The notes under the pieces: generated by a model
The model's input: only the letters and a program-made list of their open reading frames with translations
Told to the model about the DNA's origin: nothing
Database searches by the model: none
Source of the DNA: Ktedonobacterales bacterium
Lineage (GTDB): Bacteria > Chloroflexota > Ktedonobacteria > Ktedonobacterales > JADMIN01
NCBI GenBank assembly: GCA_025935235.1
Contig: JAICVT010000159.1
Location: 1-9,556 of the forward strand
Length of the DNA: 9,556 nt
Direction of reading: 5' to 3'
Made by a program: the position numbers and the translations under genes
Part shown: positions 1 to 7,906 of the stretch, piece by piece
Layout of the letters: every line of letters begins with the position of its first letter
How positions within the stretch are numbered: the stretch's first letter is position 1

Positions 1-13
1 CGCCCGTTTCGGC

Positions 14-42
14 GCCAGTCAGGCGATTGCCTGGTAGCTGGC
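14..42 (-). terminator. Two-part hairpin directly after clpC stop; possible weak terminator
   Basis: The outer arms GCCAG (14-18) and CTGGC (38-42) enclose the inner arms CAGGC (20-24) and GCCTG (29-33) around a GATT loop. The structure abuts the clpC stop codon at 43-45. No T-run follows on the minus strand, so it is not a classical intrinsic terminator. It could instead stabilise the 3' end of the clpC mRNA. Confidence 0.35.
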
Positions 43-2568
<2,526 letters not shown>

Positions 2569-2616
2569 CTGATATCCCCCCTTTCATGGTAGAGGGTGGA
2601 CTCGAGCCCCTCCGCT

Positions 2617-2630
2617 ACAGGTAAACCTGT
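2617..2630. promoter_or_regulatory. Perfect 14-bp palindrome at predicted clpC transcription start; operator candidate
   Basis: ACAGGTAAACCTGT has perfect 6-bp arms around an AA centre. It lies just downstream of the clpC -10 box, so it overlaps the predicted +1, a classic repressor position. It does not match the CtsR heptad repeat, CIRCE (HrcA) or HAIR (HspR) sites as I know them. The operator role is inferred from position and symmetry. Confidence 0.45.
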
Positions 2631-2634
2631 CCCC

Positions 2635-2664
2635 ATGATACGTTACCGTTCTGGGGAGCGTCAA
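2635..2664 (-). promoter_or_regulatory. Sigma70-type promoter of clpC
   Basis: Read on the minus strand, TTGACG (2659-2664, 5 of 6 to consensus) and TATCAT (2635-2640, 5 of 6) are separated by 18 bases. Transcription should begin near 2628, giving a leader of about 60 bases before the GTG start. Both boxes and their position directly upstream of clpC make this a good promoter call. Confidence 0.7.
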
Positions 2665-3330
2665 GAAATCAGGGCTTGTCAGCCCGCATAAACAGCGGGT
2701 TCGCAACGCTTGCGGAGTGGTCGCCGTCCCCTGGCCGAGGATCGCTTCTTAGCGGTCGCCCGGCGGTGGGCGCGCTCTCTAGCATGTCGCCGCCCTGTGT
2801 CTGTGTCTACTTGCGCGCGATTGGAGAAGCTCGATGGCCCCGCCTGAAAGGTTCTGTCGCTCTGTCGTTTTAGGTATGGAATCCAGCGCTTGCGGCAGTC
2901 CGCTCAACAACGGATTCGCCCTTGCGGAGCAGCGCTCGCATTGGTGGGATCCTCGCCTCCCTGACAATTGATTCTGTGCGAGGTGTCCCGAAATGGCGAT
3001 GCGCTTACGAAGCCGCTCGATTGACACAGGCTCCTGCCCCGATGGCAATCTGCCCGCCCTACGCGATTTGTGACCCGAAATGACCCGAACCGTTCCGAAC
3101 CGGCACAGCGCCTGGCGGCGAGGCCAACCTGGCGTCGTACCTTCAGCAGGATGTATTAGCATCCCACCTGCCAATGCTCCGGACGCCGCCATTGGCGCTC
3201 GCCTCGCGGCCCCTCGGCCACCGGGCGTCATCCGCTTCTCACGGATGCGAGGAGGCGCGGGCATGCGCGCTTCTCAAGATAAGTGTAACGCATTCTACCC
3301 CACGACTTCACCCTGCCCGAACGTAGCAGG
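2665..3330. other. Gene-poor spacer upstream of clpC with degenerate repeats and hairpins
   Basis: I see no credible gene here. Open frames on both strands lack ribosome binding sites and give Arg/Ser/Pro-rich, domain-free translations. The stretch contains small hairpins (CCCGC 2683-2687 with GCGGG 2695-2699; CGCAA 2702-2706 with TTGCG 2710-2714; CATCCG 3229-3234 with CGGATG 3242-3247). A degenerate direct repeat pairs 2691-2717 with 2906-2929, sharing GGxTTCGC and CTTGCGGAG. A 15-bp near-repeat pairs 2983-2997 with 3070-3084. No tRNA, SRP RNA, RNase P or tmRNA signature was recognised. Confidence 0.5.
3071..3102. repeat. Three CCGAA motifs at exact 10-bp spacing (iteron-like)
   Basis: CCGAA occurs at 3075-3079, 3085-3089 and 3095-3099, one helical turn apart. 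The units read TGACCCGAAA, TGACCCGAAC and CGTTCCGAAC, and the 8-mer CCGAACCG is repeated exactly (3085-3092 and 3095-3102). Phased repeats like this can be multi-site protein binding arrays, but no adjacent gene tells which protein. The function is unknown. Confidence 0.45.
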
Positions 3331-3368
3331 AAAAACAGATAGAGCAGCCCGCGAAGGACTGCTCTATC
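3331..3368 (-). terminator. Rho-independent terminator for the gene at 3478-3981
   Basis: Perfect 10-bp arms GATAGAGCAG (3338-3347) and CTGCTCTATC (3359-3368) enclose an 11-base loop. On the minus strand the stem is followed by TGTTTTTCC, a T-run. It lies about 110 bases after the stop codon of the minus-strand hypothetical gene and should end its transcript before the clpC promoter. On the plus strand no T-run follows, so it acts on minus-strand transcription. Confidence 0.8.
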
Positions 3369-3477
3369 GTCTGGTGACACTTGCTCGCGCGCCGTAAGCT
3401 TCCCTCGCCTCACCGCGCTGCCTGGGCCTCGCTCTGTGTTCTGTGGGTTGGGTCGCGCATCTGGGAACGAACGCGCG

Positions 3478-3981
3478 TTACTGCAACAAATGGATCGCCG
3501 GTCCGCCGTCGTCTGCCACCAGACTCGACCACCACGGGGTGGATATCCCGCCGCTGTTCTCGGTGAAGAATGGGCAAGGGGTGTTGTTCGTCCACACGCG
3601 GAGGGGCAGGCTATGCCAGGTGAACGTCACCTGATACTCTGTGTACCCCGACACTGTCATGCAGCCTCCGCCACGCGAGAGCTCGGGAATGCTCGACACG
3701 CCTACAAGTGGCGCGGTGCTGAACCCAGTATTCAGACTGTCAATCGCCGCCCGCGTCTGCGCGTCGTGGGCGGACGTGGCGCGCGAGGTCGTGACGATGT
3801 TGAGGCCGGGTGCGCCGGACGGCGAGAAAAAGTCGTAGTTGATCGTGGTGACGGTCACGCCGTCAGGCGGCAGGTAGCGCGCGGCGACCTCGAAGATCAG
3901 GAAGAGCGCCACAACGATGACAAAGCCCCGACGAACGCGGCGGTCGCGCGGTCGCGCCTTCACAGCTCGCATCACTCGCAT
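3478..3981 (-). CDS. Hypothetical single-pass membrane-anchored protein, 167 aa
   Basis: I do not recognise the family. The N-terminus is Arg/Lys-rich (residues 1-18), followed by one hydrophobic helix (about 19-37, GFVIVVALFLIFEVAARYL), giving an N-in membrane anchor or uncleaved signal. The remaining roughly 130 residues are Thr/Ser/Gly-rich with many aromatics and look extracytoplasmic. They contain only two cysteines (C107, C136), which could form one disulfide. Codons end mostly in G or C, supporting a real gene over the overlapping plus-strand frame. The start is ATG with a GGGAGA ribosome site about 12 bases upstream; M4 is an alternative start. A strong terminator follows at 3331-3368, so it is probably transcribed alone or with citrate synthase. 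A pilin-like or envelope role is possible, but nothing in the sequence proves it. Confidence 0.72.
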   Translation of the reverse strand: MRVMRAVKARPRDRRVRRGFVIVVALFLIFEVAARYLPPDGVTVTTINYDFFSPSGAPGLNIVTTSRATSAHDAQTRAAIDSLNTGFSTAPLVGVSSIPELSRGGGCMTVSGYTEYQVTFTWHSLPLRVWTNNTPCPFFTENSGGISTPWWSSLVADDGGPAIHLLQ

Positions 3982-4040
3982 CGTATTCGTCGTTCTCCCG
4001 CGTTTCAGGGTCGCGCCGTCACCTCACACCACTATAGCAG

Positions 4041-4068
4041 ACGGGCATAGCGGTGAAGCTATGCCCGT
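4041..4068. repeat. Perfect 11-bp inverted repeat between citrate synthase and the hypothetical gene
   Basis: The arms ACGGGCATAGC (4041-4051) and GCTATGCCCGT (4058-4068) enclose a 6-base loop. It could form a bidirectional terminator after citrate synthase, but the flanking T-runs are only 2-3 bases. It could also be an operator: on the minus strand a TATAGT -10-like box (4031-4036) follows it, 50 bases before the start of the hypothetical gene. The loop reads TTCACC as a possible -35, but the spacing is only 15. I cannot choose between the two readings. Confidence 0.55.
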
Positions 4069-4180
4069 TTATGCGGTACCTGATACGTTGCGTGAACTGT
4101 CGGCGCTGGCCTGGGCGCATCACGCTTACATGGGTGATGCGGTCGCCGAGGCCGCCCGCCGCCGCGCGCCCGGATGGTAG
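4061..4180 (+). pseudogene. 39-codon plus-strand ORF with an RNase III/Mini-III-like AYMGDAV motif
   Basis: ATG to TAG gives 39 residues containing LAWAHHAYMGDAVAEAARR. The AYxGDAVxE pattern resembles the start of Mini-III RNases (for example ALAYIGDAIFE, which includes the catalytic Asp). Nothing of the remaining RNase fold follows before the citrate synthase stop. The start codon sits in the right arm of the inverted repeat, with only a weak GGTGAA ribosome site. It is therefore a gene remnant, a microprotein or chance. The similarity is short and from memory, so confidence is low. Confidence 0.18.
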
Positions 4181-4185
4181 GGGCG

Positions 4186-5316
4186 CTAGCTGACCGCCGC
4201 CGGAGTGCGCTGGGCGATCGGCGCGAACTTCAGATCCTCGCGCCCCACATACTCCGACTGCGGACGGATCAGGCGGTTGCCCACCATCTGCTCCAGCACG
4301 TGCGCGGTCCACCCAGCCACCCGGCTGGAGGCGAACGTGGTGGGGTAGAGGTCGCGCGGCAAGCCAACCGAGTTGAGCACGGCGGCGGAGTAGAACTCCA
4401 CGTTCGTATAGAGCCGCTGGTCAGGCTTGCGGCGGTTCAACTCCGCGATGCCATACTCCTCGGCGGTGCGCGCCAGGGCGAAGAACGCCGGCGTCGAGGA
4501 CTGCCGGGCCATCTCGCGCAGGATCTCGGCGCGCGGGTCGGTGGTCTTATAGACGCGGTGCCCGAAGCCCATCAGCTTCTGATGGTTGGCCAGCGCGTTG
4601 TCCATCCACGGCTTCACGTTCTCAGCCGTGCCGATCTGCTCCAGCATATCCATTACCAGCGCGGGCGCGCCGCCGTGCAGCGGGCCTTTCAGCGCGCCGA
4701 TCGCGCCGACGATGGCCGAGGCGATATCCGACTCGGTCGAGGCGATCACGCGCGCGGTGAAGGTCGAGGCGTTCATGCCGTGGTCGGCCAGCAGCACCAG
4801 ATAGGTGTCGAGGCTCTTGACATGGTTCTCTGGCGGGACCTCGCCAGTCAGCATGTAGAGGTAGTTGGCGGCGTGGCCCAGGTCGTCGCGCGGCTCCAGC
4901 GGCTCCTTGCCATTGCGCAGACGCTGGAAGGCGGCCACCACCGTCGGGAAGAGCGCCGTCAGCAGCATCGCCTGGTCAATCGTGGCCGTGCCAGAGATGG
5001 GGGCAAGCGCCGCTAGCAGCGAGATCTCGGTGCGCAGCGCATCCATCGGGTTGGCGCCGCCCTTCAGCGCCTTGAGTGCGTAGCCGCCATCGGTCAGCTT
5101 GCGCATCGGTCGCATCTTGGCGTTCAGCGCATCCAGCTCGGGCTGGGTGGGCAGATGGCCGTTCCACAATAGGAAGGCGACCTCTTCATAGCTGGCTTTG
5201 CCCGCCAGCTCATTGATGTTGTAGCCGCGATAAACGAGCTTGCCTTCCGTGCCGAAGACATGACTGATGTTGGTTTGAGCGACGACAATGCCCTCAAGCC
5301 CTTTTGGCGCCGTCAT
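4186..5316 (-). CDS. gltA: Citrate synthase (Gram-positive-type short form)
   Basis: This 376-residue cytosolic enzyme condenses acetyl-CoA with oxaloacetate to citrate, the entry step of the TCA cycle. The length fits the short bacterial type rather than the roughly 430-residue E. coli type. Visible motifs in order are LVYRGYNINELA (27-38), LADHGMNAST (176-185), GPLHGGAP with H214, GFGHRVYKTTDPRA (250-263) with H253, NVEFYSAAV (305-313), and a C-terminal block ending with WTAHVLEQ and NRLIRPQSEYVG. H214 and H253 are the expected substrate-binding and catalytic histidines. The third catalytic residue, normally Asp in NVDFYS, is Glu307 here. The ATG start has AAGAGGAG 7 bases upstream. A candidate promoter is at 5505-5533 with a palindrome in the leader. 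A 2-methylcitrate synthase activity cannot be excluded, but no prp genes are nearby. Confidence 0.95.
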   Translation of the reverse strand: MTAPKGLEGIVVAQTNISHVFGTEGKLVYRGYNINELAGKASYEEVAFLLWNGHLPTQPELDALNAKMRPMRKLTDGGYALKALKGGANPMDALRTEISLLAALAPISGTATIDQAMLLTALFPTVVAAFQRLRNGKEPLEPRDDLGHAANYLYMLTGEVPPENHVKSLDTYLVLLADHGMNASTFTARVIASTESDIASAIVGAIGALKGPLHGGAPALVMDMLEQIGTAENVKPWMDNALANHQKLMGFGHRVYKTTDPRAEILREMARQSSTPAFFALARTAEEYGIAELNRRKPDQRLYTNVEFYSAAVLNSVGLPRDLYPTTFASSRVAGWTAHVLEQMVGNRLIRPQSEYVGREDLKFAPIAQRTPAAVS

Positions 5317-5453
5317 CTGTGTACTCCTCTTGATCGCATGTCGCGAGCGGTCCCGCGAACACCTTCGACGTTGAAAGATGCGATGCTGGCATCCAACCAG
5401 CGCAGCGCGCGGCCAGCATGCCAGGCGGCAAGGGCATCGGCGTCGCCAACCGC

Positions 5454-5469
5454 TGACCAGACGTGGTCA
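5454..5469. promoter_or_regulatory. 16-bp palindrome in the citrate synthase leader; operator candidate
   Basis: TGACCA-GACG-TGGTCA has perfect 6-bp arms. It lies in the 336-base divergent region, about 30-45 bases downstream of the predicted citrate synthase start site, where a repressor could block transcription. The half-sites loosely recall GntR-family operators. Regulator identity is unknown. Confidence 0.35.
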
Positions 5470-5504
5470 AGGTCGCACGCTCCACCCTCTGTCCCTTACT
5501 CGGT

Positions 5505-5533
5505 ATACTAGTTGATTTATATTGATTTGTCCA
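5505..5533 (-). promoter_or_regulatory. Probable citrate synthase promoter in an AT-rich island
   Basis: On the minus strand TGGACA (5528-5533, 5 of 6) and TAGTAT (5505-5510, 4 of 6) are separated by 17 bases. The predicted start near 5498 gives a leader of about 180 bases. The same AT-rich island holds TATACT (5504-5509) on the plus strand, a -10-like box for the membrane protein gene, but without a good -35. The divergent promoters may overlap. Confidence 0.42.
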
Positions 5534-5652
5534 GCATTCCGCTGGCCAATCCGCTGGGCGGCCGAAGCCCGAACTTGACGCGCCGCCGCTTCTCTGCCAA
5601 TCTGCCAGCGTACGGGTTTGCGAGGCGTGCGGACGAGGAAAGGGAGCCATCT

Positions 5653-6051
5653 ATGCTGGCGCAGGCTGCTTTTCCGCTCGCCATCCCGATCAACAATCCA
5701 TTTCCGGTGACGCTGGCGATAGGCGCGATCGGCATAGTCGCTTTCGGCGCCGAGTTGGCGCTGGCCAAACGCAGCGGGCAAGGGCGCCCGCGCCTGGCCG
5801 CGCTGCTGGTCGGCTGCCTGATCGTCGCGGCGGCGCTCGCCGTGGTGGGCGCGTACTTCATGGCGAGCGGCCCCCCTGACGCAGAGCCCATATTGCATCT
5901 GTCGGGCGCGCACAATCCCTACTACGCCTTCTACCTAGCGGTCTGGGAAGTCAATTTCATCATCGCCCTCCTGATCGCGGTTTCCGCCGTCACGGTCGGC
6001 GCTATTTTGCTGAACCGGCGCAGGCGTCGTCCCGTTTCCGCTCCCGCTTAG
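5653..6051 (+). CDS. Small three-helix inner-membrane protein, 132 aa, unknown function
   Basis: No family was recognised. Three hydrophobic segments are seen at about residues 17-37, 48-70 and 93-120. The loop after the first helix is basic (KRSGQGRPR), the next loop is Pro/acidic and uncharged (SGPPDAEPILHLSG), and the C-terminus carries a run of five arginines. By the positive-inside rule the N-terminus faces out and the C-terminus is cytosolic. The ATG start is supported by AGGGAG 6 bases upstream. An in-frame TTG at 5512 would add 47 residues that look non-coding and would overlap promoter sequence, so I reject it. It is followed at 214 bases by clpP in the same direction, but the spacing and leader structure argue for separate control. 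Confidence 0.78.
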   Translation: MLAQAAFPLAIPINNPFPVTLAIGAIGIVAFGAELALAKRSGQGRPRLAALLVGCLIVAAALAVVGAYFMASGPPDAEPILHLSGAHNPYYAFYLAVWEVNFIIALLIAVSAVTVGAILLNRRRRRPVSAPA

Positions 6052-6264
6052 CATGCGATAGCGGAGGGAGCGAAATTTGTGCTATCGTGTGGGTACTTGC
6101 CGCATGGCGCCACTCACCGCGAGCGTCGCGCACGGAGAGGCTGGCGCACGAGTAGCCAGAGAGCAGCGTGCGGAGTGGACGCGGGCCGCCGAGACCAGGC
6201 CCGCTGTCCGGCACGGAGACTGCGCCTGCGGCGATCAATAGCATGCACATCAGGGGAGAGCAGA
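6052..6264 (+). promoter_or_regulatory. Structured leader/intergenic region upstream of clpP
   Basis: Several stems can form in sequence: CGATAGC (6056-6062) with GCTATCG (6081-6087); CGCACG (6129-6134) with CGTGCG (6167-6172), enclosing CTGGC (6141-6145) and GCCAG (6155-6159); and GGAC-GCGGGCC (6177-6187) with GGCCCGC-T-GTCC (6198-6209). No clear -35/-10 pair was found, so the promoter position is open. The clpP ribosome site AGGGGAG (6252-6258) lies outside these stems. An in-frame GTG extension (6079) is Arg-rich, unlike ClpP, and is treated as non-coding. Confidence 0.4.
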
Positions 6265-6951
6265 ATGACGCACCCATTTGATCCCAGGGATCCACAGGCG
6301 CTCCGGTCGCTCGCGGGCGCCGCACCGGTTCCGTCGGTTCCGAGCAACCTGCTCGTGCCAAACGTGATCGAGAAGACCGCGATGGGCGAGCGTGGCATGG
6401 ACATCTACTCCCGTCTCCTCAAGGAGCGGATTATCTTCATTGGTACGCCGATTGACGACAATGTCGCCAATCTGGTCGTCGCGCAACTGCTCTTCCTGCA
6501 GAGCGAGGACGCCACCAAAGACATCAGCATGTACATCAACAGCCCGGGCGGCAGCATCTATGCCGGGCTGGCGATCTATGACACCATGCAGTACATCAAA
6601 CCCGACGTGGCGACCTTCTGCATGGGCATGTCTATGAGCATGGGCGCCGTGCTGCTCGCCGCTGGCTCGAAGGGCAAGCGCTATGCGCTGCCGCACTCCA
6701 CCATCCTGATTCACCAGCCGCTGGGCGGCGCTGAGGGCCAGGCTGCCGATATTGAGATCACCGCGCGCGAGATCATTCGCCTGCGCGACGACCTCTATAG
6801 CATCCTGGCGCATCACTCCGGCCAGACGCTCGACATCATCAAGCGCGACTCCGACCGCAACTACTACATGAGCGCGCAGGAAGCTCTCACCTATGGCATG
6901 GTGGATGAGATCCTGTCGCCCACCGAAGCTGCGGCGGCGTCCTCGCGCTAG
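6265..6951 (+). CDS. clpP: ATP-dependent Clp protease proteolytic subunit ClpP
   Basis: This 228-residue serine peptidase forms the cytosolic double-heptamer chamber that degrades substrates delivered by ClpC or ClpX. The triad is intact: Ser125 in CMGMSMSMGAVLL, His150 in ILIHQP and Asp195 in IKRDSDR. Other hallmarks are GERGMDIYSRLLKERIIFIG (41-60), YINSPGGS (90-97) and QPLGGAEGQA (151-160). The ATG start has AGGGGAG at 6-base spacing. About 30 residues precede the conserved VPNVIEKT block, against roughly 4-5 in Bacillus ClpP, so a cleavable propeptide or an N-terminal extension is likely. Two local oddities are GMSMS instead of the usual GQAAS or GMAAS before the nucleophile, and Met in place of Tyr/Phe in GER-x-[YF]-DIYSR. 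No clpX or second clpP follows; the likely partner ClpC is encoded at 43-2568. Confidence 0.96.
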   Translation: MTHPFDPRDPQALRSLAGAAPVPSVPSNLLVPNVIEKTAMGERGMDIYSRLLKERIIFIGTPIDDNVANLVVAQLLFLQSEDATKDISMYINSPGGSIYAGLAIYDTMQYIKPDVATFCMGMSMSMGAVLLAAGSKGKRYALPHSTILIHQPLGGAEGQAADIEITAREIIRLRDDLYSILAHHSGQTLDIIKRDSDRNYYMSAQEALTYGMVDEILSPTEAAAASSR

Positions 6952-6981
6952 GCGCTCGCTGGCGATTCCGCACTGGATGGT

Positions 6982-7020
6982 GGCCCTGGGACTGTGGCAT
7001 GGAGCCGCGGCCCCAGGGCC
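6982..7020. terminator. 9-bp inverted repeat after clpP; possible terminator stem
   Basis: GGCCCTGGG (6982-6990) pairs with CCCAGGGCC (7012-7020), with a 21-base loop that can form an inner GTGGC/GCCGC stem. It begins about 30 bases after the clpP stop. No T-run follows, so it may instead be an mRNA 3'-end stabiliser. It is the best candidate for separating clpP from the methyltransferase gene. Confidence 0.4.
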
Positions 7021-7048
7021 GTCGCGTTGTCTGCGCCCCCACCCCCAG

Positions 7049-7075
7049 CCCCTCCCCCGCGTCGCGGGAGAGGGG
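7049..7075. repeat. C-rich/G-rich hairpin resembling a dispersed intergenic repeat
   Basis: The 12-base arms (7049-7060 and 7064-7075) pair at 11 of 12 positions around a 3-base loop, within a CCCCCACCCCCAGCCCC-type flank. Hairpins of the form CCCCTCTCCCGC...GCGGGAGAGGGG recur as dispersed intergenic elements in many GC-rich genomes. Membership in such a family cannot be shown from one copy. Confidence 0.45.
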
Positions 7076-7135
7076 AGTCATTGGGCGTCGTGGTGGCGCT
7101 AACCGGGGCAATTCTGATAGCGGGGAGGGTGGCGC

Positions 7136-7849
7136 ATGCCAGCCGAGGCTCAGCGAGGCGTCAGGGCGCCGACTGGAGCGCGCGGGCGGATCGTCTGCGT
7201 CCTCTTCGAGTTGCTCTATCGCAATCGTACACTCTACTGGCTCGCCAGCACGCTGCCTTTCGCCGGCCAGTGGCGCGTCTGGCAGCGGTTGGCGCTGGAG
7301 CGGCTGCGCGGCGCGGATGTATTGGAGGTGGGCTGCGGCATCGGCACGCTGCTGGCCGACATGACACAGGCAGGCTATCACTGCCAGGCGATTGATCGCT
7401 CGCCGCAGATGGTGGCGGCCACGCGCCGCGAGCTGCGCCGCCGTGGGCTGGGCAGCGATGCGACGACCGTGCGGCAGGCCAGCGTCCAGGCGCTGCCCTT
7501 CGCTGACGCCGCGTTCGACAACGTCGTCAGCACGTTCCCGACCGACTACATCGCCGATCCACAGGCGCTGCGCGAGCTGCGGCGCGTGCTGCGTCCCGAT
7601 GGCCGCCTGATCGTTGTGCTGGGGGCCACGCTGCTGCCGACCCGCGCGCTGCTGGCCCCGCTGCTCGCCATTCAGCGGCTGGTCTATGGGCGGGTGTCGG
7701 CTGAGCGCGAAGCGGGCGATACGAATCCCACGCTGGCTGACGCATTGCTCCAGCGCATGCGTGTGGCGGGCTTCAGCCCGCATCTGGAGCGTGTGCGTGG
7801 CCCATTCTGGGTAGCTTCTGTGATGACGGCGGTCCCCGCGACGCACTGA
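7136..7849 (+). CDS. Class I SAM-dependent methyltransferase (Methyltransf_11/25-like), substrate unknown
   Basis: This 237-residue Rossmann-fold enzyme is predicted to transfer a methyl group from S-adenosylmethionine. Motif I is VLEVGCGIGTLL (62-73), binding SAM. The acidic residue after strand 2 is D87 in AIDRSP. ALPFADAAFDNVVSTF (119-134) matches the ALPFxDxxFDxV block of UbiE-like and Methyltransf_11 proteins. LRELRRVLRPDGRLIVV (145-161) is the usual helix-strand block. The N-terminal 55 residues are basic and aromatic and may fold over the substrate. The C-terminal half has a hydrophobic stretch (about 163-184), which could mean a lipid-like or membrane-associated substrate; that is inference. 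The ATG start has GGGGAGGG about 7 bases upstream. Its stop is about 80 bases before mutS2, so the two are probably cotranscribed. Confidence 0.9.
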   Translation: MPAEAQRGVRAPTGARGRIVCVLFELLYRNRTLYWLASTLPFAGQWRVWQRLALERLRGADVLEVGCGIGTLLADMTQAGYHCQAIDRSPQMVAATRRELRRRGLGSDATTVRQASVQALPFADAAFDNVVSTFPTDYIADPQALRELRRVLRPDGRLIVVLGATLLPTRALLAPLLAIQRLVYGRVSAEREAGDTNPTLADALLQRMRVAGFSPHLERVRGPFWVASVMTAVPATH

Positions 7850-7906
7850 TGAGACGAATGGATGAGAGACGCCGCGCCGCGTGAGCGGCTGGCTGGTGAG
7901 ATGATA

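Noticed and set aside
2779..3264. 161-codon minus-strand open frame in the clpC upstream spacer
   Set aside because: It has no ribosome binding site, a low-complexity Arg/Ser/Gly/Pro translation and no domain or hydrophobic pattern, and it spans repeat-like DNA.
3436..4050. 204-codon plus-strand open frame opposite the hypothetical membrane protein
   Set aside because: The minus-strand frame has a clean basic N-terminus plus transmembrane helix, a terminator downstream and GC-ending codons. The plus frame is Arg/His-rich and featureless.
4174..5016. 280-codon plus-strand open frame over citrate synthase
   Set aside because: It is an antisense shadow of a clear citrate synthase gene.
5512..5652. 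TTG-initiated N-terminal extension of the three-helix membrane protein
   Set aside because: The 47 extra residues are Arg/Pro-rich and have no ribosome site, and the TTG overlaps the promoter island. ATG at 5653 has a strong AGGGAG at ideal spacing.
6129..6209. T-box riboswitch upstream of clpP
   Set aside because: AGTA, AGAGAG and a GC-rich hairpin are present, but the invariant UGGNACCGCG core is missing and clpP is not a known T-box target. Kept only as a structured-leader finding.
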